DNA of 64,000 nucleotides from Candidatus Aminicenantota bacterium (lineage in GTDB: Bacteria; Acidobacteriota; Aminicenantia; Aminicenantales; Aminicenantaceae), in assembly GCA_016927475.1 (NCBI GenBank), contig JAFGMO010000047.1, positions 1 through 64,000 on the forward strand, written 5' to 3'. The number at the start of each line of letters is the position of its first letter. The first letter of the stretch is position 1. Made by a program: the position numbers and the translations under genes. This document shows positions 1 through 9,575 of this stretch, in pieces. The notes under the pieces are model-generated. The model was not told the origin of the DNA and did not search any database. It saw only the letters and a program-made list of their open reading frames with translations.

Positions 1-110
1 ACGATAAATCCTTCATTGATGACTCTTATGTCTTTGATGCAGAAAATCTCGCGGAGGTCCATTCCCTCAGGCAGGGGACGATGAAGAGGGATGGGCGTCC
101 CTCTAAATAA
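1..110 (+). CDS. C-terminal end of an unidentified protein (5' end outside window)
   Basis: Reading from base 3, an open frame of 35 codons runs from the window edge to a TAA at 108-110. The peptide (it ends in RDGRPSK) has the mixed acidic and hydrophobic make-up of a real protein tail, while the other two plus-strand frames are poorer or stop early. The frame is closed 224 bases before the next gene. Nothing in 35 residues lets me name a family. It could also be a chance open frame. Confidence 0.45.
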   Translation, partial: DKSFIDDSYVFDAENLAEVHSLRQGTMKRDGRPSK

Positions 111-150
111 AATAGTTTGATAAAAAGCGAAAAACCTTTTTTCACCTGTT

Positions 151-197
151 TTAACAACTTTTTTAACAAACTTTTTACAACTTCTTAACAACTTTTT
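151..197. repeat. T-rich imperfect direct repeats upstream of the nucleotidase gene
   Basis: The 13-base unit TTAACAACTTTTT occurs at 151 and again at 185. Between them lie two shorter variants with the same ACAA(A)CTT core. The stretch lies about 140 bases before the start of the 5'-nucleotidase-like gene, in a strongly A+T-rich spacer. It may be a regulatory or DNA-bending region, or simple slippage. Confidence 0.4.
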
Positions 198-334
198 CTG
201 TGTAAACATCTATCTTGATATAGCAAAAGGGCAATGACGGAAAACTGTAAAAATATTTCGAGAATAAGATAATGGATTTTTTCGTATTCAATGGATCTTG
301 TTTACATAAATAAAAATCAGAAAAGGAGGGTTTT

Positions 335-1936
335 ATGAACAAAAAAATCTTCTCAGGTGTTTTGGCTTTAGTTTTTCTTCTGGCCTTTGCCTGGACGTGT
401 TCAGCCGATGAGCTGAAGATTCTACACGTCAATGACACGCACTCTCACCTATTTCCCTTTGGGCCAAATGATGACTTCGGTGGACTCGCTAGAATGTCCA
501 CTCTCATCAAAAAGTTGAAAGGGGACAACGTCCTCACACTCCATTCCGGCGATGTTTTTGTTGGTACCTTCGCTTTCAACCGATACTTCGGCTACCCTGA
601 GTTGAAAATAATGGAGCAGCTTTACGATGTGATGTGCCTCGGAAACCATGAGTTTGATTTTGGCATCGATACCCTCGTCGATATTCTTAAGGGAGAAGAA
701 AGCCAAAGTGAAGAGGTTGAGCTTCCCATACTTTGCGCTAATCTTGAATTGCCTGCCGGGCATCCTCTCTTCGATTTTGTCCAATCCCAAATGATTTTGG
801 AAGTGGGAGGGATACGAGTCGGCTTGCTGGGTGTTGTCACGACGGATGAATACAACTATTCGCCCGATGTTTTGGCCGTTCTATCCGATCCTTACCAGGC
901 AGCGGGAGAAGCCGCTTATTCTCTTAAATACGTTGAGGGCTGCGATGTCGTAATATGCCTTTCTCATCTCGGCCTGATTCCCGACCGTCAGGGACTTTCC
1001 CAGGTCCCAGGTATCGATATCATCGTGGGAGGACATTCCCATGACCTGGTGGAAGCGGAGATCGTCAACGGAAAAATCATCGTCCAAGCCGGAGAATTCG
1101 GAAAATATCTCGGGGAACTCACTGTTGACGTGAACACAGAAAATAACTCCGTATCTTTGATTGAGCACACACTTCATCCGATAAACAGGAGAGTCAGGAA
1201 AGATCCCACCCTGCTTCAAAAACTGGCCATGATCAAAAACGGCATCCTCGATTTTTTTGGCCCGGTTTATTCCCAATCCGTGGCCAAGGCTCAGTGGGAT
1301 ATGGAAGAGCGTTTAGGGGAAACACCACCGCCATACAGAGATACGGCACTTGGGAATTTGGTGGCGGATGCCATAAAGACGGGAGTCAGCAATGCCGGTT
1401 ATCCTGTTGACTGCGCCATCGAAGCCAGTGGATTTATCGCTCACAAGGTTTACAAGGGAAAAATAGTCGGCAATGATATTTTACGGGCTGTTCCTTATTT
1501 TCCTTACGGCCGTTATCCGGACTCACGTTGGGGAGCCGCAATCAAAGTTGCCTTGCTGGCCGGGCAGCAGATATTGGCCGGTCTTGAATTTTCCGTTTCC
1601 CTCGTGGAATATACCGACGATTTATGTTTGCAGGTTTCCGGTATCACTTTTGAATACGATTCCTCCAAACCGCCAGCTCCTTTGGGCTCTTTGAGCAGAG
1701 TCGATCCTTTTTCGGTTAAAATCAATGGAGCCCCCATCAATCCCAACGGCCTCTATTGGGTGGCCATCAATGAGCATCTAGTGGAATTCCTGCAGTCTTT
1801 AGGTCTAGTTCCTTTCAACCTCATCGAGCCATCTCCTGCTATTTATGAGTACATTGCGGTTCACGATTTTATGAAACAACTGAAAAAAGTCACCTACACC
1901 TCGGAGGGACGCATCGTCGATAACGCTTTAAAGTAA
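335..1936 (+). CDS. Secreted bifunctional UDP-sugar hydrolase/5'-nucleotidase-like metallophosphatase
   Basis: Predicted periplasmic enzyme of the UshA/5'-nucleotidase family, which removes phosphate from extracellular nucleotides. Residues 1-24 form a signal peptide. The N-terminal metallophosphoesterase domain shows the dimetal motifs NDTH (D34, H36), SGD (D73), GNHE (N104, H105) and GGHSH near residue 233. The C-terminal part has the 5'-nucleotidase C-domain signature around DTALGNLVADAI. At 533 residues it is typical for the family. A strong AAAGGAGGG site lies 5-7 bases before the ATG. It stands alone on this strand. Substrate is inferred from family only; related enzymes include 2',3'-cyclic phosphodiesterases. 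Confidence 0.88.
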   Translation: MNKKIFSGVLALVFLLAFAWTCSADELKILHVNDTHSHLFPFGPNDDFGGLARMSTLIKKLKGDNVLTLHSGDVFVGTFAFNRYFGYPELKIMEQLYDVMCLGNHEFDFGIDTLVDILKGEESQSEEVELPILCANLELPAGHPLFDFVQSQMILEVGGIRVGLLGVVTTDEYNYSPDVLAVLSDPYQAAGEAAYSLKYVEGCDVVICLSHLGLIPDRQGLSQVPGIDIIVGGHSHDLVEAEIVNGKIIVQAGEFGKYLGELTVDVNTENNSVSLIEHTLHPINRRVRKDPTLLQKLAMIKNGILDFFGPVYSQSVAKAQWDMEERLGETPPPYRDTALGNLVADAIKTGVSNAGYPVDCAIEASGFIAHKVYKGKIVGNDILRAVPYFPYGRYPDSRWGAAIKVALLAGQQILAGLEFSVSLVEYTDDLCLQVSGITFEYDSSKPPAPLGSLSRVDPFSVKINGAPINPNGLYWVAINEHLVEFLQSLGLVPFNLIEPSPAIYEYIAVHDFMKQLKKVTYTSEGRIVDNALK

Positions 1937-2103
1937 CGATCATTTAATCCGCTGAAGAAGTAAAATCGGCGTAATCCTGGGACGGAATGCGGAGGAGGGG
2001 GAGGGAATATTGTCCCTACTCGCCGATGCGGACAAACAGGCCTTTTTTGTGGAAATTTCTAACTATGTTATTGCAAATAAAGATAATATCCGGGCGTCCC
2101 CTT

Positions 2104-3276
2104 TTAGTTCCAGTATACTTTAAAAACAACCAATCTCTTAAAAAAACTCCTTTTCTCCTGCAGACAATAAAGACGGCCATTTTTCATCCATGCATATAAT
2201 CCCAATCGATCATGGAGAATGTTTATATTTTTCCTTGCAATATGGATACCCCCTTTGTTGAATATATCATATATATATTCACCCGGATTTTCTCCCGGCT
2301 CGTATGTCATAACGAATAACCGGCCTTCCTCATCCGTGAAAAAAGAATGAAAAGGAGGCATGGTATCAGGAAAGGTTATTTTTTTCCTGGTTTCTGCATC
2401 TCTTGGACGCATAAATGCCATCATGTACTTTTTTTTGTACTCTTCAGAGACGGGAACAGGGGTGTATTCTTTATGTATTTTCCTGAGTAAATTTCCTTGG
2501 AGATCATACACACGAATCTCATAACCTTTGTCCTGAAAAGCCGTAAAGACCTTTCCATCAGAAACACATCCAAAATAAGTATGGTAAATTCCCTTAAATT
2601 TATTATGAAACTCCGGAAATGGAACCTGTGCCCGGTCTAACTCTTTGAGTTCTTCCAGCTCATTGTTGCACAGGCTCAAATAATACTGAGTACAGAAGCC
2701 GTTTTCTTTTGTGGGATATTCATGCATTGCTAACAGATATTGATTGTTTTCAAGAGAATAGGCACCCAGAACATGCCCTATGTATGTGTTAAACTTTTTT
2801 TCCTTTATTAATTTGCCTTCTTTACTGAAAATGGAGAGCTTATTGAGACTTCCCCCGGCAACGGCTATTTCATCTCGAGCTCCAACTAACAACGAACTGG
2901 GCTTGAGCATCTCCCCAGGACCTTCCCCTTTTCTCCCAAAAGTTGATATCAATTCTCCATGGCAGTCGAATTTGAAAACGAAGTCTTTTTCGGTGCGTCT
3001 ACTGAGAATGTATAGATTGTTTTCCGAATCGACATCAAAATTCCTTATAGTCATCAAACCAACATTCGCCAGCTTATCTTTTTCAGTATCAATAATTAAC
3101 TCTTCTTCAAGATGAATAATGCTTGGTTCTCCCTCAATCCTGTAAGGTTTTATATGGTTTACAATGATTTCCACTCCATCTTCCATGTGCTTTTCAACGC
3201 TTTGCTGTTTTTGTCCGCAGTATGAAACAAAAATAAGAATCAAAATAAGAGGAATCGTCTTTGATAAATTTGTCAT
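2104..3276 (-). CDS. Lipoprotein with predicted six-bladed beta-propeller
   Basis: The protein starts with a lipoprotein signal peptide ending in the lipobox VSYC, so the mature Cys is near residue 20. The body has successive blade-like repeats (for example VDSENNLYILSR, FDCHGELISTFG, YDLQGNLLRKIHKEY) with the phrase FGRKGEGPGEM. That phrase is typical of the six-bladed propeller (NHL/BF-type) lipoproteins abundant in Bacteroidota and Aminicenantes-like genomes. No catalytic motif is seen. A binding or scaffold role at the envelope is likely, but the ligand is unknown. It lies 23 bases downstream of the esterase gene on the same strand and could be co-transcribed. Confidence 0.75.
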   Translation of the reverse strand: MTNLSKTIPLILILIFVSYCGQKQQSVEKHMEDGVEIIVNHIKPYRIEGEPSIIHLEEELIIDTEKDKLANVGLMTIRNFDVDSENNLYILSRRTEKDFVFKFDCHGELISTFGRKGEGPGEMLKPSSLLVGARDEIAVAGGSLNKLSIFSKEGKLIKEKKFNTYIGHVLGAYSLENNQYLLAMHEYPTKENGFCTQYYLSLCNNELEELKELDRAQVPFPEFHNKFKGIYHTYFGCVSDGKVFTAFQDKGYEIRVYDLQGNLLRKIHKEYTPVPVSEEYKKKYMMAFMRPRDAETRKKITFPDTMPPFHSFFTDEEGRLFVMTYEPGENPGEYIYDIFNKGGIHIARKNINILHDRLGLYAWMKNGRLYCLQEKRSFFKRLVVFKVYWN

Positions 3277-3299
3277 TTTGTGCTGTTTAACGATCCTTT

Positions 3300-4937
3300 C
3301 TATGACTTTTTCATTTTCTCGATATGTGCGGCTATAAGTTTGATCGGGTCCGTGCCTGTAGGCCCCCAGCAGTGGGGCGCTCCATCCCCGTATTCCACAA
3401 GGCCCTCATAGTAGGGATCTTTAGTATTCTCCAGAAACTTTTCCAGATAACCGACAGCTATATTCAGATAATATGAATCCATATCACCCACATAGATGTG
3501 AAGCTTCCCTTTAAGTTTAGGTCCGATCCGGGACCAATTCTCTTCCATGTAATGGCGCAGGTCAAAGTGCTCCTTCCAGTAGGCAGCTACTTCGGGATCG
3601 ATCTCCCCGGTGAGTTTGTTCCAGAGCTCTTTGGGATAGCCGTCCTCGCCTACAGGCCCATAACAGGCCATATATATTTCCCACTGCCCACCGGAACGAC
3701 ATTTGTCCCCTACGGCCAGTTCGTAGTGGTTTTCATCCTTCATCATCTCTATGATCCGGCCATCCGGCCGCCGGAGCACGGGACGTTCCACCCTGAACCA
3801 TTCATAATCAGTGTGGTAAGCGTTTTTGTCCTTGGTGATATCTACCAAATGCTGGGCCCGGAAATCCACAGAATCCGGACAAAGGGAAAAGGTGCCCCCA
3901 AAAAAATCTGGATAAAAAACCTGAAGGGCAAGGGAGATCCAGCCCCCGGTCGATCCTCCTGAAAGCACCCGGGCATAGGGTTCACGGATAATCCGGAAAT
4001 TTTCCTCGATATAAGGGATAAGCTCCTTCATGATGGCATCCCCATAGGGTCCCAGATTGGGGGAATTCATGGCATGGGAGTCATCGTAATAGGGGCAGGG
4101 ATGCTGGAAAGTTACAGCCAACATTCGGGGGCATTCATCCGAATTCCAAAATTCAAAAAATTCATATCCTCTTCGCCCCCAACGGTCGTTTTCTTCCGGT
4201 TTTTCTTCTCTGAATCCGTAAGGTGCCCTCAAAGAAAAATGCCCCTGGATATAATTGACGGGATAATATTTTTCCGGATTCTCCTCATAGCCTTTAGGGA
4301 CCAGGACGGTCGCCCCGATATACATGGGCTGGCCCCAGAAATCAGACAACAGCTTGCTTTGAAACTTGATGCGTTTAACCCACTTGGTATCCGGAGGAAT
4401 ATCCACAGGAGGAATTACCTGATCACAAACCAGGCCGACCGTTTGGGGTTGAGAAGGATCGATGAGCACTTTTTGGACTTTGCTGTATAAGTTACCCGGG
4501 GAACGGAGCCAGTTCTGGCCTTCCCATTGGTCCTGATGGAGCCAGATGGTGTGGCCGTCGGCGCGTTCGAATTGGGTATAGATATTGATGAATCCCTGGA
4601 CAAAATATTCACCAGGCGGGATATCTTGAATGGTTTCCAGGGGAAACCCGAAGGATGATTGATCGATAACCGCAGCCTGGCCCGGCATTAATCGGGAAAC
4701 GTTTTGTCCCCAGAAGGGTATGCCCGAAGGCCGGCGCAGCTGGAAACGGGGTTCCCTCTCTCCATGGCGCGACAGCATAACATACACCCTTCCGGTCAAG
4801 GGGCCCTCAAAAACATCGGATGTAAATTGGACAGTAAATTTTAAATCCGCATTAAGACCGGCTTTATGGCCAACGCCAAAGCTGAACAAAAAACCGCAAA
4901 AAACAAATAAAGCTAAAAGTCCCGTTGTTTTTTTCAT
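3300..4937 (-). CDS. Secreted alpha/beta-hydrolase, putative esterase (esterase D-like)
   Basis: A 545-residue exported protein with an N-terminal hydrophobic signal segment. Its C-terminal half is a putative-esterase alpha/beta-hydrolase domain. The nucleophile elbow is GGSTGG near residue 330, with a downstream His in the HCWGP segment close to the C-terminus. The N-terminal about 170 residues form a beta-rich extension (LTGRVYVML, PGEYFVQGFINIY) that may be an immunoglobulin-like or substrate-binding domain. AAGGAA sits before the ATG. It clusters with two other minus-strand secreted genes, suggesting extracellular substrate degradation. The true substrate (acetyl- or feruloyl-ester, peptide or other) cannot be told. 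Confidence 0.75.
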   Translation of the reverse strand: MKKTTGLLALFVFCGFLFSFGVGHKAGLNADLKFTVQFTSDVFEGPLTGRVYVMLSRHGEREPRFQLRRPSGIPFWGQNVSRLMPGQAAVIDQSSFGFPLETIQDIPPGEYFVQGFINIYTQFERADGHTIWLHQDQWEGQNWLRSPGNLYSKVQKVLIDPSQPQTVGLVCDQVIPPVDIPPDTKWVKRIKFQSKLLSDFWGQPMYIGATVLVPKGYEENPEKYYPVNYIQGHFSLRAPYGFREEKPEENDRWGRRGYEFFEFWNSDECPRMLAVTFQHPCPYYDDSHAMNSPNLGPYGDAIMKELIPYIEENFRIIREPYARVLSGGSTGGWISLALQVFYPDFFGGTFSLCPDSVDFRAQHLVDITKDKNAYHTDYEWFRVERPVLRRPDGRIIEMMKDENHYELAVGDKCRSGGQWEIYMACYGPVGEDGYPKELWNKLTGEIDPEVAAYWKEHFDLRHYMEENWSRIGPKLKGKLHIYVGDMDSYYLNIAVGYLEKFLENTKDPYYEGLVEYGDGAPHCWGPTGTDPIKLIAAHIEKMKKS

Positions 4938-4991
4938 TCGTGTTCCTTTCCGGGCAAAAAACGACCCCTCCCCTTCAGATTATGCGTCTAC

Positions 4992-6140
4992 TCATCTGAG
5001 TTTTTCTTCTTCTTTTTCTCCCTGGTTTCTGGTCCGCCCGAGATCTCCAATCAGATGACTGGTCACAGAAGTCATGATCTCAGGATAAAATTTCGAATTA
5101 ACAACCTGAAAGCGAAAAATCCGGTGTGATCGAGAGGTGTTCTCATAAATAACATGAGTTTGATCGTCCACAGACAATGTTATTGGAATAAACCGGAAAA
5201 CCTCGCAGGCCTGAATCTCTTCTATAGGATAATCCGCAGAAATAGAAAGCCACTCCCCTTCTTTTTTTATGATCTTCCGGCCGGCCGCTTCTGTAAAAAC
5301 CGCTGCACACCAAAGGTTTCTTTTACCTGTAAGTATTCGCGCTTTTTCTCGCTCATCAACCTCAGCCTCAAGAAAACCAAGATGATCCGGCACATCTTTT
5401 TGCAGCAAGGCATAAATAAAAAAATTTATCACTCGGTCTGATGAATACTTTAAAAGATCGGCCTGCCCGGCTTTCCAGAATGACGCATTCCCCTTGTTCC
5501 TGAAGTTGCCCCCGTCGAAACATGGGACCCACCAGATGGGCAGGCCCGAATTCATGATCCGGATGAACGCATTGGGGTCCAAACCTACATTCCACTCCCG
5601 GGTCCCGGCATTCGCTTCACCGATAAATATCATCAGCCTGGAGACACGTTCTCTGAAAAGACCAGATCTCCTGTTAAAAGCAGCTGCTACATCACGAAGG
5701 CTTCCTACGGTGATGATCGTAACGGGCTCATGGGCTCGTTCAAGAATATCCAGAATCAGGCGTACCCCTTTCTGGTATTTTTCTGCCTCAGCGAGAGCCG
5801 CGTCTTCAGGAGATTTCAGCGGTTCGGATAATCCGATCCCCCAGGACACATCCCTTTCAGCTAAACAGTTCATCTGTTCCAACGGGATTCTACCCGGCTT
5901 GCTATCCTGCTTTTCTCCTTGATCCAGAACGATCCCCCGAATATCGAGTTCCTCAAGAGCATAGAGTGAAGCGATATCAAAATGATCGTCGGGGTCGTCA
6001 TAGGGATGGAATAGATCCGTGCAGTAGATGACCGGTACTTTAACCATTTCGTTTTTTTTGTCTCCTGTCAAACAGGAATATATGGATAACATAAAAATCA
6101 GAAAGAGGAAAAAAATCCAAAAATGGTTTTTCTTTAGCAT
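4992..6140 (-). CDS. Lipoprotein, nucleoside-hydrolase-like
   Basis: Lipoprotein signal peptide with lipobox IYSC, then a domain resembling inosine-uridine nucleoside N-ribohydrolases. It opens with a TDL..DDPDDHFD stretch where the family normally has the calcium-binding DTDPGxDD. A VTIITVGSLRDVAAAF helix-strand and an asparagine-rich NVGLDPNAF segment match the family's later conserved parts. I chose the ATG at 6140; two in-frame TTG codons up to 6158 would add six residues, and neither choice has a clear ribosome site. The altered Asp cluster means it may hydrolyse something other than nucleosides, or only bind. The gene lies 54 bases upstream of the esterase on the same strand. Confidence 0.68.
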   Translation of the reverse strand: MLKKNHFWIFFLFLIFMLSIYSCLTGDKKNEMVKVPVIYCTDLFHPYDDPDDHFDIASLYALEELDIRGIVLDQGEKQDSKPGRIPLEQMNCLAERDVSWGIGLSEPLKSPEDAALAEAEKYQKGVRLILDILERAHEPVTIITVGSLRDVAAAFNRRSGLFRERVSRLMIFIGEANAGTREWNVGLDPNAFIRIMNSGLPIWWVPCFDGGNFRNKGNASFWKAGQADLLKYSSDRVINFFIYALLQKDVPDHLGFLEAEVDEREKARILTGKRNLWCAAVFTEAAGRKIIKKEGEWLSISADYPIEEIQACEVFRFIPITLSVDDQTHVIYENTSRSHRIFRFQVVNSKFYPEIMTSVTSHLIGDLGRTRNQGEKEEEKLR

Positions 6141-6435
6141 GCCATTCTTTTTCAACAATCAGAACAAATCCTAACGGCATGAAATTTATATATTTTTATC
6201 GTCTCGTCTCCTGCAGCATTAAAACCTGAATAAAGCCTGCCATTTTTAATAATGCTCACACCACTAAAAACATCGCTTTTAAATGTCTGTAAAAATAAAC
6301 CTTCAAAATACGAAAATAATAAATAAATTTTTGTATTTTTTTATCAGATTTACCCCTGAAAATTAATATACCCGGTTCAGTTATTTTTGTCCAGAATACG
6401 CTTAGAAATAATATAGATGATTCTAAATGGGGAAA

Positions 6436-6822
6436 TCAGTTCCCACCTTGGATGAGGTTTCTGTTAAGGGCACCCTTGAACTCTCGAACGATTTTTTCTC
6501 CCATTTGTAAGAGATCGATGAATTGGTCCTTCTGGAGTACTTTGCAATCGACGCTGATACATCCGGCATACTCTCTTATCATAATGGTTAAACGGGGAGG
6601 AACATCTCCTCCAAAAGGATGGGTTCCCCTTTCCGCTCCTATAAATCCCGCCTCTTTGTCGATACTGTCGATTGTAAAAAGGATATCGTCAACAGCCCGA
6701 ATCGATGCCCGCCAAACCTCCTCAAAGGACCGGTTCTCCAGGAAAGTCGTCTCTGTTTTGACCGTTTGATTGATACATGAAATAGTAACCAAAACTAAAA
6801 TTACCAGTAAAACATTCTTCAT
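6436..6822 (-). CDS. Small lipoprotein of unknown function
   Basis: The 128-residue product has a short lipoprotein signal with lipobox TISC. The mature part has an alternating beta/helix pattern (ENRSFEEVWRASIRAVDDI, then IDKEAGFIGAERG), similar to small periplasmic lipoproteins that begin with a FxxVWxAxxxAL-type helix. A perfect GGAGG lies 5 bases before the ATG. The 295 bases between this gene and the nucleoside-hydrolase-like gene are A+T-rich and show nothing recognisable. Function is unknown. Confidence 0.65.
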   Translation of the reverse strand: MKNVLLVILVLVTISCINQTVKTETTFLENRSFEEVWRASIRAVDDILFTIDSIDKEAGFIGAERGTHPFGGDVPPRLTIMIREYAGCISVDCKVLQKDQFIDLLQMGEKIVREFKGALNRNLIQGGN

Positions 6823-7016
6823 AAAAACCTCCTGTCCTGTTTCTTCATCCCCGCTTTCAACGTGAATGATATATCCGGGCTCGTCATCTTAAGCATCATT
6901 TCATCTTTTATGTCCAGCAATTAACATGCCAATTCCACTACAGGGGTCATTGTCAAAAGATACTTTCTTTTTTGTCCTCCCTGGAGGACATATTTTGAGC
7001 ACGCCGTCTGCAAAGG

Positions 7017-9134
7017 CTAAAGCCTTAAGAGATAAGAAACCTTGAGAGTGATGGAATATCCTCCTTCTCTCTCAAACCCTTCTTTCCTCTGGCTTTTTTT
7101 ATAGCTAAGCTGGATGATGTTGCCGGCGCCGAAATAGTACCCTATGAGCACGTCCAGATTGTACTGATTCTCCCTCGTTTCACCAAAAAGCCGGGTGCTG
7201 AGAAAAAGGTTCCGTGTTATTTGATAATGCAGTGCCGTGGCATAGGTCAATCCGTCAAACACCACCTCTCCCGTCCTTTCCACAACCTGCCGAATCCAAT
7301 CTCCACTGACGGAAAACTGGAGATTGCTCATGGGCCTCAAAGTCAGCTCCGCTTCCAGACCAGTCTGCGAACCCGGCTCCACGGCTGTAAATTCATCATT
7401 ATATACCCCGCGTTTCTCCCAGCCCGCTTCGATGTCAATTTCTTTGAGAAATCCGCCGCGTTCCCAACTGAAATCTATATCACCACCGTAAGTTTTGATG
7501 AAATTATCTGTCCAGACCAATTCATTATCGGTGTTCACGATCTGGTGTTTGGATTTCCCGAGTTCAAATCTACCATTGATGTCGATCTGAGGGAAAAAAT
7601 CCAAAAAAAACATAAAATCTGCAGAGTTTCCCGTTAGGTGACCTGACGCATCCTGTCTGAGGGTTCCGGTCAAATCCATACTGAACCGTTTGACCGCCCC
7701 CCCGTTGAACCGCCAGGCATACCCGGCCATTCCTTCAAACGATTGATAGTCGATTCTTTCAATGAAACCTGTCCTGACATCGGCACCGGCTTCGATTCGC
7801 TGAAAATCAAAAGACAACTGCAGGCCCGCATCCGGCTCCCGGTTGAACTGGAGAAGATGAAGGCCGTTGTTCTTGTTGGGTAAATTTTTGTTGTAAGACA
7901 GGGCGCTGGCACCTCGAATATAGTAGATGTCCTTGAAATTAAAATTATAGTCAAGGGCGAAATTCCGGTTGTAGTCTTCCGAAGAGCTGCTTCCCGCATA
8001 GTAGATACCGATCTGAGAGTTTTTGAAGATGTCCTTTTGCACCCTGAGAACCGTGAAGAGGCTGTCACCGTCTTCCTCGTCATTCAGCGCCCCTAAGACA
8101 CCGAAGGAATAGCCCCCCGTCTTTCCGGATATTTTGGCGGCGATCTTGGGCGAGTCGATTCGCCTTGAGTAGAAAAGATTAAGACTGGAATTCCAGGAAT
8201 ATTCCTGTTCTGTGGCCAGCTTAAAATATTGGCTCCCCTCGGAAAAAAAGGGACGATTTTCCTGAAAATAGTTCTCATAAGGGGAAAGCTGGTAGATAAA
8301 AGGATCGGACTCCACCTCACTGAAATCGGGGCTGGCGGTCAGGTCCAGGATCAGGTTGGGAAGGATCCCGTACTTGACATCGATCCCCGCCGCCAGTTTG
8401 TTATCCTTGTCTCCGTCCCAGTGAGAGGTTCTGTATCCGGCATAAGGAAAAAATTCAAGGTTGTAACCCGGACGGATACCGGAGAGGCCCTGGAGCTCCC
8501 CTGATTGCTGAAGCAGAGACAAGTCCCGGCTGACATTTGTCCAGTAGTCTGTTTCATAAAGACGGTGGATATAACGTTTGAAGTTTATACCCCAGACCTG
8601 GTTGTTCTCAGGCGAAAAACGCAGGGATTTGAAGGGTATGGCCATTTCCGCCGACCAGCCGTCGTTTCGGACGACGGCTTCCGACTTCCAGATGGTTTCC
8701 ACCGAATTTTTTTGGACGCCCTTGGGATTGACGGTGAAACTGATACTGGTCCTTCGATCGTTGTATGTGTCCAGGATCAGGGTAATGGCGTCGTTGTTTT
8801 CATAATCATTGCGGGGAGTAAGCTCGGCCCAAATTTTATCAGGTTGAGTATCTTTCATCAGAAAGGCGAAATAAAGATAATGGCGGTCATACGTTGCCCA
8901 TACCAGGGTCTCCTCAGAAGCTTTGACCCCGTTTACAGGGTCATGCTGGATAAATCCGGAGGCGGGATGCAGATTTTCCCAACAGGTATCATCAATCCGG
9001 CCGTCGATTTTGGGGGGGATTTCAGCCGGGGAGATTTGGATGGTTTTTATGGAATCTTGGGCGAATCCTGCAGGTAAGGTGGAAAAAAGAATGACAAACA
9101 GGGTAATCAGCACCATAAAATGTTTTTGAACCAT
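7017..9134 (-). CDS. CBM9-like/DUF5916 outer-membrane protein
   Basis: After a signal peptide (cleavage near GFAQ), residues about 30-210 form a carbohydrate-binding family 9-like domain, with the signature KIDGRIDDTCWENL followed by TYDRHYLYFAF. The remaining 450 or more residues are a DUF5916-type region ending in amphipathic strands and a C-terminal aromatic-hydrophobic strand, as in outer-membrane barrels. I chose ATG 9134, which has GGAAGG 10 bases upstream and gives a clean signal peptide; the longest frame would begin at 9206. A paralogue lies at 53831-56479. The family is common in environmental diderms; the biochemical role is not established. Confidence 0.8.
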   Translation of the reverse strand: MVQKHFMVLITLFVILFSTLPAGFAQDSIKTIQISPAEIPPKIDGRIDDTCWENLHPASGFIQHDPVNGVKASEETLVWATYDRHYLYFAFLMKDTQPDKIWAELTPRNDYENNDAITLILDTYNDRRTSISFTVNPKGVQKNSVETIWKSEAVVRNDGWSAEMAIPFKSLRFSPENNQVWGINFKRYIHRLYETDYWTNVSRDLSLLQQSGELQGLSGIRPGYNLEFFPYAGYRTSHWDGDKDNKLAAGIDVKYGILPNLILDLTASPDFSEVESDPFIYQLSPYENYFQENRPFFSEGSQYFKLATEQEYSWNSSLNLFYSRRIDSPKIAAKISGKTGGYSFGVLGALNDEEDGDSLFTVLRVQKDIFKNSQIGIYYAGSSSSEDYNRNFALDYNFNFKDIYYIRGASALSYNKNLPNKNNGLHLLQFNREPDAGLQLSFDFQRIEAGADVRTGFIERIDYQSFEGMAGYAWRFNGGAVKRFSMDLTGTLRQDASGHLTGNSADFMFFLDFFPQIDINGRFELGKSKHQIVNTDNELVWTDNFIKTYGGDIDFSWERGGFLKEIDIEAGWEKRGVYNDEFTAVEPGSQTGLEAELTLRPMSNLQFSVSGDWIRQVVERTGEVVFDGLTYATALHYQITRNLFLSTRLFGETRENQYNLDVLIGYYFGAGNIIQLSYKKSQRKEGFEREGGYSITLKVSYLLRL

Positions 9135-9575
9135 TATGACTATTCCTTCCATTTTTTTTAGATGGGTGTTCAATTTTCTGTACTTATGCATTATGCAAAA
9201 ATCCACATTATTTATAGGTCTAATATTGTTCCGATTTCCCTTTTAAAGAGAAAAAGAACTTTAGAAGTCAGAGAAACAAAGAATAAATTTTGAAATTGTG
9301 TTCTAATAACAACATCACATTAAAATGGACAGAAAATAACTCCTTACTTTTTTGGACGACTCGTTTTGAGATTTCTTCCATATGAGTTTCAACTTCGTAT
9401 AAGAGGAAACCCTCCAAAAATAATATAAATATTTGTTTAACCAATGTTTTATCCCATACTCAGCTTTATATGCCATACCCCGGCTTTTCGGGGTATCCAT
9501 CCTTCTGATTCTGATACTATATGATTCTTATCCTTGAACTCAACGGTAAAACATGTTAGTTTTATATTAGAAACG
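9135..9575. other. A+T-rich intergenic region, no gene recognised
   Basis: About 440 bases of A+T-rich DNA between the divergent DUF5916 gene and the CxxCH protein. Two short minus-strand open frames (9315-9500 and 9449-9658) lack ribosome sites and recognisable motifs, and I regard them as chance. Promoters for both neighbours should lie here, but I could not assign them with confidence. Confidence 0.5.

Noticed and set aside
1987-2199. 70-codon plus-strand frame after the nucleotidase gene
   Set aside because: It runs into the end of the beta-propeller lipoprotein gene on the other strand, and has no signal or motif.
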